A stretch of DNA of 42,134 bases. It comes from Deltaproteobacteria bacterium. Lineage in GTDB: Bacteria; Myxococcota_A; UBA9160; UBA4427. Below the pieces are notes generated by a model. That model was not told where the DNA came from and searched no databases. It saw only the letters and a list, made by a program, of their open reading frames with translations. Of this stretch, positions 31,865 to 39,877 are shown piece after piece. Numbering within the stretch: the first letter of the stretch is position 1; the number at the start of each line of letters is the position of its first letter. Position numbers and translations under genes: made by a program. Location of the stretch: contig JAFDEK010000024.1 in assembly GCA_019310385.1 (NCBI GenBank), positions 1 to 42,134 on the forward strand, read 5' to 3'.

Positions 31865-32731
31865 ATGAGAATCGAAGCGGCAGCCCGCGTGGTACTCCTC
31901 GCGGGGAGCCTGGTGCTGACAGCGGGGATCTCCCTCGCCGAGCCCGCCGAGAGCGCCGCGCCCGATCCTCTCTTCGACGAGCCCGACCCCCTCTTCGACG
32001 ACGACTTCGACGACGAGGAAGCGGGCTTTCCCGATCCGTGGGAGAACAGCAACCGGAAGATCTTTGCGTTCAACCGGGGCTTCGACCGCCTGCTCCTGTA
32101 CCCCGTCATGCGCGGCTACGCGTTCATCACGCCCAAATTCCTGCGCCTGGGGCTGCGGAACTTCTTCAGGAACATCAACCAGCCCGTGGTGATGGTGAAC
32201 GACGCCTTTCAGCTCGAATGGAAGGACGCCGGGATTACGGTGGGGGCCCTGGTGGTGAATACCACCGTGGGTATCGGAGGTCTCTGGGAGCCCGCCAAGC
32301 ACATGGGGATGCCGCGCCATTATTCGGACTTCGGACAGACCCTGGCGCTGGCCGGAGCGGACACGGGTCCCTACATGATCATCCCCATCGCGGGGCCCAC
32401 GACGGTGCGCGACGGCGCCGGCGCCCTGGTGGACATCTTCCTGCGGCCCGCGACCTGGGTCTTCGGAATCGGGACGGTCATCATCCTCTACCGGGGCGGG
32501 GAGGGCTTCGTCGTCCTGGAGGAGCACTACGAGTCCATCCGCGAGCTCGAGCGCTCCTCGGTAGACTTCTATGCGGTGCTCCACGCCGCGTACTCGCAGA
32601 ATCGCATGGAGCGGATCTGGGGACGCCGCAGGGACCGCTGGCCGGAGGACAAGGGGCCGCTGCCGATCCAGCCGGAGGCGCCTCCCGTACCTTCCGCGCC
32701 TCCCGCACCCTCCGCGCCTTCGGGCGACTGA
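31865..32731 (+). CDS. mlaA: MlaA-family outer-membrane lipid-asymmetry protein, no lipobox
   Basis: The 288-residue product is MlaA (VacJ), the outer-membrane channel that removes misplaced phospholipids from the outer leaflet and hands them to MlaC. Its core PWENSNRKIFAFNRGFDRLLLYPVMRGYAFITPKFLRLGLRNFFRNINQP and PRHYSDFGQTLALAGADTGPYMIIPIAGPTTVRDGAG is well conserved. E. coli MlaA is a lipoprotein; here the signal peptide ends TAGISLAEPAESA with no cysteine anywhere near it, so this protein should be released by signal peptidase I and held by its channel helices. An acidic stretch DPLFDEPDPLFDDDFDDEE follows. The tail is proline-rich and repetitive (APPVPS APPAPS APSGD) from an 18-bp repeat. 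I chose the ATG at 31865, the start that gives a signal peptide. Confidence 0.88.
   Translation: MRIEAAARVVLLAGSLVLTAGISLAEPAESAAPDPLFDEPDPLFDDDFDDEEAGFPDPWENSNRKIFAFNRGFDRLLLYPVMRGYAFITPKFLRLGLRNFFRNINQPVVMVNDAFQLEWKDAGITVGALVVNTTVGIGGLWEPAKHMGMPRHYSDFGQTLALAGADTGPYMIIPIAGPTTVRDGAGALVDIFLRPATWVFGIGTVIILYRGGEGFVVLEEHYESIRELERSSVDFYAVLHAAYSQNRMERIWGRRRDRWPEDKGPLPIQPEAPPVPSAPPAPSAPSGD
32678..32713 (+). repeat. 18-bp tandem repeat in the MlaA tail
   Basis: Units at 32678 and 32696, with a third begun at 32714, encode APPxPS hexapeptides. The unit length keeps the frame. Confidence 0.85.
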
Positions 32732-32743
32732 AGGGCGTCGGGC

Positions 32744-33457
32744 TCAAGAAGAGGCTTCCGCCTCCTTGCGCCAGCTGCTGATCTTGTCTTCGAGGCTGAT
32801 CACCAGGTTGTCGAAGCCCTCGCGCTTGATCATGGACGAGAACTCCGAGCGCCGCAGGGCGAGCTCGCTCACCGTGCCCTTGAGATAGATGTCGATCACG
32901 CGCCAACCGACCTCGCCGTCCAGCATGCGGTAGTTGAACTCGACGTTCTCTCCGTTGGGCCGGTTCAGGAAGGTGCGCACGAGAATGGTGTCACGGGCGG
33001 CCGGCTCCTCGCTGAGCGTCGCAAAGGTCTCTCCCGAGTGTCCGGTGAAGCGGCTCGCGTAGTTCGCCGTCAGATGGCGCCTGAAGAGATCGATCCAAGC
33101 CTGACGCTCCTCGGCTCCCATGGACTTCCAGTGGCGACCCACGGACTTGCTCGCCATGAATTCGACCTCGAAGGTCTCGCCCACCACGGGATAGAGCCGG
33201 TCGAAGCGTCCCTGGTAGCCGAGGGACTCGGCGTTCTGCATCACGTCGATCAGCGCGGCGTGGAACCCCCCGACCACCTTGGCGCAGGCCGTGGCATCCG
33301 GAGATGCGGCCTCGACGACCGCGTCGCCGCTCTGCCCGGCCGCGGGCGAAGCGCTGCCCACAGAGGCGGGGCCGCTCTCATCGGCGGCACTCCAGGGCGG
33401 GAGTGCCAAGCCGAGCAGGAGCGCGAAGGCGAGGTGGAGCCCATGCTTGCGAATCAT
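32744..33457 (-). CDS. mlaC: MlaC-family periplasmic phospholipid carrier
   Basis: This 237-residue protein has a signal peptide (MIRKHGLHLAFALLLGLALPPWSA) and an MlaC/Ttg2D domain: VVGGFHAALIDVMQNAESLGYQGRFDRLYPVVGETFEVEFMASKSVGRHWKSM and then NYRMLDGEVGWRVIDIYLKGTVSELALRRSEFSSMI. MlaC carries one phospholipid across the periplasm between MlaA and the MlaFEDB transporter. The ATG at 33457 has AAAGG upstream. It is convergent with mlaA, with 12 bp between the stops, an unusual layout for partner genes. No mlaBDEF genes are in the window. The region between the signal and the domain (ADESGPASVGSASPAAGQSGDAVVEAASPDA) is a low-complexity linker. Confidence 0.9.
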   Translation of the reverse strand: MIRKHGLHLAFALLLGLALPPWSAADESGPASVGSASPAAGQSGDAVVEAASPDATACAKVVGGFHAALIDVMQNAESLGYQGRFDRLYPVVGETFEVEFMASKSVGRHWKSMGAEERQAWIDLFRRHLTANYASRFTGHSGETFATLSEEPAARDTILVRTFLNRPNGENVEFNYRMLDGEVGWRVIDIYLKGTVSELALRRSEFSSMIKREGFDNLVISLEDKISSWRKEAEASS

Positions 33458-33652
33458 CGTCTGGCCTTTCTGTAGGGGTCTGCCTGCAGAGGTCTGCGCG
33501 GGGGACAACTGCACCTATTCCGATCCAGGTGGTGCTAATCGGAAGCATCGGATCGCTCTGCGCGATGCTGAAGTTCGTGCTTCTTCTTGCAGCTTCGTCT
33601 TGCGATAGTGTAGCCCGCTCTGGTCGTCGCGCGGCCCCGGGCATTCCCCAAG

Positions 33653-33686
33653 GGACTTCCTGGCCGAGAGGACTTCCTAGCCGAGA
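33653..33686 (-). repeat. 17-bp duplication at the end of the second hydrolase gene
   Basis: Two units at 33653-33669 and 33670-33686 differ by a single base. The second covers the hydrolase stop codon (33677-33679). It is another instance of the short tandem duplications at gene ends. Confidence 0.88.
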
Positions 33687-34543
33687 ACGAATTCGCAGAC
33701 CGCCTGGCGGAATCCGTCTGGGTTGTCGGTCATGACCGAGTGTCCCGCCTGGGGGACGACCGCGAGTCGGCCCTTGGACAGAACCTCCTCGACCATACGA
33801 TCGGCTACGTCTGCCGCGAGGATGTCCGAGGCGGCGCCTCGCACCAGAAGGGTCGGGCAAGCGACGTCTTCCAGAGCCCGCCACAGCAGCTCCGTGGTCT
33901 GGCGCTCGTGCTCGACAATCTCCTCGGCGGTGGTCAGCTCCCCGACCCGGCCCCGCAAGGAGATGTCCATCTTGAGCACGTAACGGCCATCCTCGTCGCG
34001 CCGGCGAAGCCCGTTCTCCGCCATGCGGCGGATGGCAGCTGGCGTGGCCGCCGGATAAGAGTGTGCGAGCGTGTTCTCATATTCGGCGAGGGAGGCAAAG
34101 GAGGGCTCGCGCTGGTCCTGGACGTCCAGCTGGATGCGCAGGGTGCCGCGCCGGTCGAGCTCGGGTGCCGAGTCGACGATGACGAGCCCCGCCATCCGAT
34201 CCGTGTGGCGTCCCGCATAGCGGATCGCCACCCGGCCGCCCAGGGAATGGCCCACCAGGGCCACGCGCTCGAAGCCCAGGGCATCGATCACGGCCTCGAG
34301 GTCTGCGAGGTGATGGTCGTAGTCGTACCGGCCCTGCTCGTCCCAGTCCGAGTCGCCATGACCGCGCAAGTCGAGTGCCAGCACCTCGTAATGGGGCGCC
34401 ACCGCGGGAGCGAAGTCATCCCAGATGTGGGCTTCGTTGCCAAAGCCGTGGATCAGAAGCATGGGGACGCCTTCGCGGCTCCAGCGAAGCAGGTGGAGCT
34501 CGAGGCCATCGGAGCCCGGGATGTGCAGGGATTCCGGTTGCAT
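33677..34543 (-). CDS. Alpha/beta-hydrolase (dienelactone/epoxide-hydrolase-like)
   Basis: The 288-residue product is a typical single-domain alpha/beta-hydrolase. LLIHGFGNEAHIWDDF (29-44) provides the oxyanion hole, LDLRGHGDSDWDEQGRYDY the following loop, GHSLGG holds Ser100, LVRGAASDILAADVADRM the likely acid (Asp), and VPQAGHSVMTDNPDGF the histidine. A cap domain lies between about 140 and 225. Without a partner gene the substrate stays open; esters, epoxides and lactones are all possible. The ATG at 34543 begins MQPESLHIPGSDGLELH, normal for the family. It is divergent from the aconitase gene. Confidence 0.82.
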   Translation of the reverse strand: MQPESLHIPGSDGLELHLLRWSREGVPMLLIHGFGNEAHIWDDFAPAVAPHYEVLALDLRGHGDSDWDEQGRYDYDHHLADLEAVIDALGFERVALVGHSLGGRVAIRYAGRHTDRMAGLVIVDSAPELDRRGTLRIQLDVQDQREPSFASLAEYENTLAHSYPAATPAAIRRMAENGLRRRDEDGRYVLKMDISLRGRVGELTTAEEIVEHERQTTELLWRALEDVACPTLLVRGAASDILAADVADRMVEEVLSKGRLAVVPQAGHSVMTDNPDGFRQAVCEFVLG

Positions 34544-34704
34544 GGCGCGGGATGCTAACGGATTCGGGACGAGGGCGTCGCGGGACTCGCGCCGCCTGCG
34601 ACGCCGGCCTCGTGCCGCGTGCGACGCCCCTCTGGGACGTTGATGGAGCTTTCAAGAAGGTCTCCCCATACGGCCTGCGCTACGTTGCCCGCCCCCGCAG
34701 CGCG

Positions 34705-34733
34705 CCGGGCGAGGATTCGCTTCTCGCGCCCTC
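34705..34733 (+). repeat. Dispersed repeat copy upstream of aconitase
   Basis: The 29 bases match the copy inside the DUF815 gene (29634-29662) at 27 positions; the two differences are both A to T. It lies in the aconitase upstream region directly before the 12-bp array. Confidence 0.85.
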
Positions 34734-34734
34734 T

Positions 34735-34782
34735 CGTCCGTCTGATCGTGCGTCTGATCGGGCGTCTCATCGTCCGTCTCAG
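34735..34782 (+). repeat. Four 12-bp units upstream of aconitase
   Basis: Units start at 34735, 34747, 34759 and 34771 and read CGTCCGTCTGAT with one or two changes each. They end 40 bp before the aconitase ATG, in the probable leader. Confidence 0.9.
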
Positions 34783-34822
34783 CCCCGCGACGCGCTCCGT
34801 GCGCCACAGGAGACCCCCCGCC

Positions 34823-37093
34823 ATGCCCCAGATCGAGACCACTCCCAGCTTCGTCGAGAACGCCTACGACAAGGTGAAGCGCAATCTCGGGATCGTACGC
34901 GAGCGCCTCGGCCGGCCCCTCACCTACGCGGAGAAGGTCCTGCTGGGCCACCTGGACGATGCCAAGGGACAGGAGCTGGTCCCGGGCGAGAGCTACCTCA
35001 TGCTGCGGCCGGACCGCATCGCCATGCAGGACGCCACCGCACAGATGGCGCTCCTGCAGTTCATGCAGGCAGGCAAGGACGAGACCGCGGTCCCGACCAC
35101 GGTGCACTGCGATCATCTCATCGAAGCCCACCGAGGCTCGGCGGACGATCTCGACACCGCGCGTACGGGAAACCGCGAGGTCTATGACTTTCTGCGCAGC
35201 TGCTCGGCCCGCTACGGGATCGGCTTCTGGGGACCCGGGGCCGGCATCATCCACCAGGTCGTCCTGGAGAAGTACGCCTTTCCCGGTGGCATGATGATCG
35301 GCACCGACTCCCACACCCCCAATGCCGGTGGCCTCGGTGTCTTCGCGTCGGGTGTGGGGGGGGCCGACGCGGTGGACGTGATGGCGGGCTTTCCCTGGGA
35401 AGTCCTCTATCCGAATGTCGTCGGGGTACGCCTCGTCGGTGAGCTGAATGGCTGGAGCTCGCCCAAGGACGTGATCCTTCGCGTGCTCGACCTGCTCACG
35501 GTGAAGGGCGGCACCAACCGGGTGATCGAGTACTTCGGCCCGGGCACGGCGACCATCAGCTGTACGGGCAAGGGGACCATCACGAACATGGGTGCGGAGC
35601 TGGGCGCCACCACTTCGGTGTTTCCCTTCGACGAGCGCATGGCGACCTACCTGCGCGCAACCGAGCGCGCCGAGCTGGCCGAGATCGCCGAGGCGAGCCG
35701 CGCGATCCTCGTCCCGGACCCCGAGGTCGAGGCGGACCCCGGCAAGTACTTCGACGAGGTGATCGAGATCGACCTCACGACCCTCGAGCCCCACATCGTC
35801 GGCCCCCATACGCCCGACCTCGCCCGGCCCGTCTCGCGCATGGGCGCCGACGCCGCGGAGCAGGGCTACTCCGTGAACCTGAGCGCGGGGCTCATCGGGA
35901 GCTGCACCAACTCCTCCTACGAGGACTTCTCCCGGGCGGCCGACGTGGCCCGGCAGGCGGCCGCCCGGGGCGCGAAGACGAAGTCGACCCTGTGGTGTAC
36001 GCCGGGTAGCGAGCAGGTGAATCTCACTGTCGACCGGGACGGCCAGAAGGAGGCGCTCGAGAAGATCGGCGCCGTGGTGCTCGCCAACGCGTGCGGGCCC
36101 TGCATCGGCCAGTGGAAGCGGGACGACATCCAGAAGGGGGACGCCAACTCGATCATCACCTCCTTCAATCGCAACTTCCCCAAGCGCAACGACGGCAACC
36201 CCGAGACCCTGGCCTTCATCGCGAGCCCCGAGATCGTGATCGCCTACTCCCTCGCGGGTACCCTCGACTTCAACCCCCTCACCGATGAGCTGAACGCCGC
36301 CGACGGGAGCTCCTTCAAGCTCGATCCGCCGGCGCCGGCGCCGGAGATCCCCGCCTCGGGCTTCGTGATCTCCTACGAGGGCTACCTGGCGCCTCCCGAT
36401 CAGGCCGGCGACGTCGAGGTCGAGGTGGCTCCCGACAGCGAGCGGCTCCAGCTTCTGTCCCCCTTTTCGAAGTGGGATGGCGGGGATTTCGAGCAGCTTC
36501 CGCTGCTCCTCAAGGCCCGGGGCAAGTGCACGACGGACCACATCTCCATGGCGGGACCCTGGCTGCGCTTCCGCGGCCACCTCGACAACATCAGTGACAA
36601 CATGTTCATCGGAGCGATCAACGCCTTCACGGGAGAGGCGGGCACCGGTCTCGACCAGCTCTCTGGCGAGGCCGGTCAGGGCTTTCCCAGGATCGCGCGC
36701 CACTACAAGGAAGAGGGGCTGCGCTGGGTCGTGGTGGGGGACGAGAACTACGGCGAGGGCAGCAGCCGCGAGCACGCCGCCATGTGTCCCCGCTTCCTGG
36801 GAGCCGCCACGGTCATCGTGCGGAGCTTCGCGCGTATCCACGAGTCGAACCTGAAGAAGCAGGGCGTGCTGCCCCTTACCTTCTGCGACCCGGCCGACTA
36901 CGACAAGGTGCAGGAGCGCGACCGGGTCAGCATCCGCGGCCTCACCAAGCTCGAGCCGGGAAAGCCCCTCGACGCGACCCTGCACCACGAGGACGGCAGC
37001 GAGGATTCCTTCGCGGTCGAACACACCCTCAACGAAGAGCAGATCGCCTGGTTCAGAGCCGGCTCCGCACTGAATCTCCTGCGCGGGGGCTGA
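34823..37093 (+). CDS. Aconitate hydratase, mitochondrial type
   Basis: The 756-residue enzyme is an aconitase of the compact mitochondrial type, which interconverts citrate and isocitrate in the TCA cycle. The [4Fe-4S] cluster ligands are Cys361 (GLIGSCTNSSYED) and Cys424/Cys427 (ANACGPCIGQW). Other catalytic segments are HCDHLIEAHRG, GTDSHTPNAGGLG, the swivel-domain motifs GRGKCTTDHISMAGPW-like and GDENYGEGSSREHAA. It is not an AcnB, whose domain order differs, and is shorter than AcnA (about 890). The ATG at 34823 has AGGAGA ten bases upstream. The Fe-S cluster makes it a client of the suf operon. It appears to be a single-gene unit. Confidence 0.95.
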   Translation: MPQIETTPSFVENAYDKVKRNLGIVRERLGRPLTYAEKVLLGHLDDAKGQELVPGESYLMLRPDRIAMQDATAQMALLQFMQAGKDETAVPTTVHCDHLIEAHRGSADDLDTARTGNREVYDFLRSCSARYGIGFWGPGAGIIHQVVLEKYAFPGGMMIGTDSHTPNAGGLGVFASGVGGADAVDVMAGFPWEVLYPNVVGVRLVGELNGWSSPKDVILRVLDLLTVKGGTNRVIEYFGPGTATISCTGKGTITNMGAELGATTSVFPFDERMATYLRATERAELAEIAEASRAILVPDPEVEADPGKYFDEVIEIDLTTLEPHIVGPHTPDLARPVSRMGADAAEQGYSVNLSAGLIGSCTNSSYEDFSRAADVARQAAARGAKTKSTLWCTPGSEQVNLTVDRDGQKEALEKIGAVVLANACGPCIGQWKRDDIQKGDANSIITSFNRNFPKRNDGNPETLAFIASPEIVIAYSLAGTLDFNPLTDELNAADGSSFKLDPPAPAPEIPASGFVISYEGYLAPPDQAGDVEVEVAPDSERLQLLSPFSKWDGGDFEQLPLLLKARGKCTTDHISMAGPWLRFRGHLDNISDNMFIGAINAFTGEAGTGLDQLSGEAGQGFPRIARHYKEEGLRWVVVGDENYGEGSSREHAAMCPRFLGAATVIVRSFARIHESNLKKQGVLPLTFCDPADYDKVQERDRVSIRGLTKLEPGKPLDATLHHEDGSEDSFAVEHTLNEEQIAWFRAGSALNLLRGG

Positions 37094-37103
37094 GCACACC
37101 AGG

Positions 37104-37817
37104 TCAGGATTCGTCGAGGTCCCCGCTGCTGCGGTAACCGCTGAACATCTGCAGAAGCCAGCGGCGGGAAGGGCGGAAGGCCAGGGGCAGGATCGCAACG
37201 AAGGCGATCAGTGCCGCGGCGGTGATGAGGGGCGTCGAGTCGCCCTCGACCAGGCTGCTGCCAAAATAGGAATAGACCGCCGCGCGCACGAAGGAACCCA
37301 GGGTGACGGCCAGGGCGAAGCTGGAGAAGCGCATGCCCGTCACGCCCGCCAGGGCGTCGTAGGCGGTGAGGAAGCCCACCGGGTAGCTCGTCCCCACGAA
37401 GATGAAGGTCGCACCCATGCGGCCGCTGGCTCCTTCGAAGAGGGGTCGCAGGTTCGGGGGAATCCGCCGTTCCACCGCCTCGCGGCCGGTCCAGCGCGAG
37501 AGCAGAAAGATCAGGACGGCGGACACGCTCAGTCCCAGCCCGCCGTAGAGGGTCCCCAGCGCGGTGCCGAAGGCCAGACCTCCTACGATGAGGACGAGCT
37601 GGGAGGGGATGCCGAGCAGGGATCGGAAGGTCCCCATGCCGACGAAGACCAGCGGGCCGATGGCGCCGAGGCCTTCGACGAAGCCGCGCAAGGCCTGGGG
37701 ATCGAGCTCGATCCCGAAGCTGCGCCGCGCCACCCAGGCGATGCCCACGATCGCGCCGAGGACCGCCGCGACGCGGACGAGCTTGCCCAGTCGTCGTTGC
37801 CCTGCGCCGGTCGCCAT
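37104..37817 (-). CDS. VTT/SNARE-associated (TVP38/DedA-like) membrane protein
   Basis: This 237-residue inner-membrane protein has an N-terminal helix (13-30) and a VTT domain. The re-entrant motif MGTFRSLLGIPSQLVLIVGGLAFGTALGTLYGGLGLSVSAVLIFLLSRWTGRE (61-112) and SYPVGFLTAYDALAGVTGMRFSSFALAVTLGSFVRAAVYSYFG are typical. VTT proteins such as DedA and TMEM41B are linked to lipid scrambling and flipping and to membrane homeostasis. The start at 37817 leaves a short basic N-tail and is preferred to the longer open frame. It is convergent with aconitase (10 bp between stops) and divergent from the queuosine salvage gene. Confidence 0.82.
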   Translation of the reverse strand: MATGAGQRRLGKLVRVAAVLGAIVGIAWVARRSFGIELDPQALRGFVEGLGAIGPLVFVGMGTFRSLLGIPSQLVLIVGGLAFGTALGTLYGGLGLSVSAVLIFLLSRWTGREAVERRIPPNLRPLFEGASGRMGATFIFVGTSYPVGFLTAYDALAGVTGMRFSSFALAVTLGSFVRAAVYSYFGSSLVEGDSTPLITAAALIAFVAILPLAFRPSRRWLLQMFSGYRSSGDLDES

Positions 37818-37903
37818 GACGGGCCAGCATAGACCGTCACACCGGAGCGAGAAACGCGCGCGGCCTGGGCGGCACTGACCCACGCGAGGGCGTCCGTTAC
37901 CGC

Positions 37904-37937
37904 GGCTCCCCTCTGCCCTCGGCTCCCCTCTGCCTTC
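37904..37937. repeat. 17-bp duplication in the VTT/queuosine divergent gap
   Basis: Two 17-bp units (GGCTCCCCTCTGCCYTC) at 37904-37920 and 37921-37937 differ at one base, and a third begins at 37938. The queuosine salvage start codon is 16 bp beyond. Confidence 0.88.
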
Positions 37938-37953
37938 GGCTACCGTCGGCGGC

Positions 37954-38952
37954 GTGCCTGGGCAGACTTCGCTCCTCGCCGAAATTCGCGGCCAATGTGC
38001 GCTCGTCGCGGAGCGCGCCCGCTCGGTGCGCATCGACGAAGCCAGGCTCGGCGAGCTGGCGCGGGAGCTCGTGAGCGGCCCGGGCTACGCCCCGCCCCAG
38101 CTCGACCCCGCCCACCACCACCTGGGCGACGCGGCCTCGACCCTCGCCTACGTGGTTACCCTCGACGCCGTCAACTTCGGCTCGGGTTGGTTCCCCCACC
38201 TGCGCAAGCGCCCGGGTTGCTCCGGCTACTTCACCTTGTCGACGGCGCTCAAGGAGCACTTCGATGCTCGGGGAGCGTGGAGCGCCGAGGCCCTCGAGGC
38301 TCTGAGCCCGAGCGATTGCGCTGAGGTCTTCGGACAGGACATGACGGTTCCCGAGGTTGCCGAGCTGATGGGGCTCTTCGCCCGCGCCCTGGGCGAGCTC
38401 GGCGCCTTCCTGGGGGCCCGCTGCGGGGGCGCCTTCGAGGGGCTGGTCGAGCTGGCGAGCGGGAGCGCCGAGCGCCTCGGCGCTCTGCTCGGCGAGATGC
38501 CGCTGTACCGCGACGTCTCAGCCTACGATGGCCTCGAGGTCCCCTTCTACAAGCGGGCCCAGATCACCGCTGCCGATCTCGCGGTGGCCTTCGGGGGCCA
38601 GGGACACGGCGCCTTCGACGACCTCGATCGCCTCACCCTCTTCGCCGACAACCTGGTTCCCCATGTGCTTCGCTGGGAGGGGGTGCTCGCCTACGCGCCC
38701 GAGCTCGCCGGTAGGATCGACGCCGGGGAGCTGATTCCCCACGACTGCCCCGAGGAGGTCGAGATCCGGGCCGTCGCGGTCCACGCGGTGGAAGGGATGA
38801 CCGAGATCCTCGCCGCCGAGTCGAATGGCTCCGGGGGTCGGGGGCCGCGATCGGTGAGCCCCCGGGAGCTCGACAACCTCCTCTGGACCCGGGGTCAACG
38901 CCCGGACCTCAAGGCGCATCCGCGCCATCGAACACGAACCACCGCCTACTGA
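37954..38952 (+). CDS. Queuosine salvage protein (DUF2419/QNG1 family)
   Basis: The 332-residue product matches the DUF2419 queuosine salvage family, whose eukaryotic members (QNG1) release queuine from queuosine nucleotides. Diagnostic segments are TLDAVNFGSGWFPHLRKRPG (69-88), FYKRAQITAADLAVAF (198-213), LTLFADNLVPHVLRWEGVL (227-245) with the probable catalytic Asp232, and EIRAVAVHAVEGM followed by DNLLWTRGQ. The start is GTG at 37954, with no clear ribosome site; an internal start is possible but would lose conserved sequence only late. Bacterial members are scattered. No transporter or tRNA-guanine transglycosylase gene lies nearby, so its place in the cell's Q pathway cannot be told. Confidence 0.85.
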   Translation: MPGQTSLLAEIRGQCALVAERARSVRIDEARLGELARELVSGPGYAPPQLDPAHHHLGDAASTLAYVVTLDAVNFGSGWFPHLRKRPGCSGYFTLSTALKEHFDARGAWSAEALEALSPSDCAEVFGQDMTVPEVAELMGLFARALGELGAFLGARCGGAFEGLVELASGSAERLGALLGEMPLYRDVSAYDGLEVPFYKRAQITAADLAVAFGGQGHGAFDDLDRLTLFADNLVPHVLRWEGVLAYAPELAGRIDAGELIPHDCPEEVEIRAVAVHAVEGMTEILAAESNGSGGRGPRSVSPRELDNLLWTRGQRPDLKAHPRHRTRTTAY

Positions 38953-39109
38953 GGCGGCGCGAGCGCAGGCCGGGGGAACGCCCGGCAAGGGTGTGGTTTC
39001 CTACAGACGACACCAGGCCAAGGTCCGTGCCTCGTGTTGCGGGCAGGCGCGGGGCGAGTTCCTTTGCTGGAGTTCCCGTGGGGCCGCCGGTGTGGGATCA
39101 GTCGCGAGT

Positions 39110-39138
39110 TTGACCCGGGTAGAGGCTTCTTATATCCT
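39110..39138 (+). promoter_or_regulatory. Candidate promoter of the cold-shock-domain gene
   Basis: TTGACC (39110-39115), a 17-base spacer and TATCCT (39133-39138), with TATATC overlapping two bases earlier. Transcription would start near 39145, giving a leader of about 230 bases, the long-leader design known from cold-shock genes. Confidence 0.5.
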
Positions 39139-39259
39139 CTGCCGCCTCCTGCTCCGGACCCAGTAGCGCTCTGGAGCCCCCCGCAGCTTCGACGTTCAGG
39201 CCTGTCGCCCTTTGCAGGGTGTTTCGCAATGGCGGCCGGTACGGGCTCAGGGTTGTACA

Positions 39260-39291
39260 TCGGCAATTGCCGACGGACGCGGATCGTCCGT
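39260..39291 (+). promoter_or_regulatory. Paired hairpins in the cold-shock gene leader
   Basis: TCGGCAATTGCCGA (39260-39273) is a perfect palindrome, and ACGGACG (39273-39279) pairs with CGTCCGT (39285-39291) around CGGAT. Both lie in the untranslated leader about 90 bases before the start codon, where they could sense temperature or set mRNA stability. Confidence 0.45.
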
Positions 39292-39374
39292 GCCGGAGCG
39301 CCGAGCTGCCCCCAGGCAGAATCAGGGTTTGCCCGCGCGGGCGCCAACATCCGCGTCACATCGAGGTCGCCGCC

Positions 39375-39860
39375 ATGCTCTCACTCGACGAGATCGAAGA
39401 AGGTCTGCTCGTAACCCACCGCAACACGGGGTTGCGCTACAGCCTCGTGGACACAGTGGACGACGAGGTGCTTCTGTCCCCGGAGCAGTCCGGCTTACTA
39501 GACCTCACCGTTCCCCTCGACCTCTTCCGCGATGAGTTCGTGTCGACCGATCGTTTCCGAACTCCGGGCCGGGGGCGCGGGCGCAGTCGGGGACGTCGCC
39601 GGGTGGGAACCGCCCCCCAGGCGCCCGCCGGCCCCAAGTGCCGCGGCAAGATCAAGAAGATGGTCCGCGACCGGGGCTTCGGCTTCATCCGGGGAGATGA
39701 CGGCAAGGAGGTCTTCTTCCACCGCTCGGGGCTGAACGCCGCGGACTACGACGGCCTGTCCGAGGGCGACACCGTGGAGTACGTCGTCCAGGAAGGACCG
39801 CGCGGCGCCCGGGCAGAGAACGTTCGCCAGGCCGCCGGCGTCGAGGGCGACGCCGCTTAG
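39375..39860 (+). CDS. Cold-shock-domain protein with an N-terminal extension and RG-rich linker
   Basis: This 161-residue protein has a C-terminal cold-shock domain (about 89-150): KKMVRDRGFGFIRGDD carries RNP1 and KEVFFHRSGL RNP2, so single-stranded RNA/DNA binding is expected. The first 60 residues (MLSLDEIEEGLLVTHRNTGLRYSLVDTVDDEVLLSP) form an acidic beta-type module I do not recognise. Between them is an arginine-glycine linker (RTPGRGRGRSRGRRR), often an RNA-binding or phase-separating segment. Ordinary CspA is about 70 residues, so this is a larger architecture. The ATG at 39375 is preceded by GAGG eleven bases upstream. The long leader fits post-transcriptional control. It is convergent with the NAD synthetase gene. 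Confidence 0.85.
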   Translation: MLSLDEIEEGLLVTHRNTGLRYSLVDTVDDEVLLSPEQSGLLDLTVPLDLFRDEFVSTDRFRTPGRGRGRSRGRRRVGTAPQAPAGPKCRGKIKKMVRDRGFGFIRGDDGKEVFFHRSGLNAADYDGLSEGDTVEYVVQEGPRGARAENVRQAAGVEGDAA

Positions 39861-39877
39861 CCTCCCTTGGCAGGATG

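Larger units (their letters stand above)
38953..39374. other. 422-base gap holding the cold-shock gene promoter and leader
   Basis: No gene is seen. The first half looks featureless; the second half contains the promoter at 39110-39138 and a structured leader. A 14-bp perfect palindrome and a stem-loop are listed separately. Confidence 0.55.
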
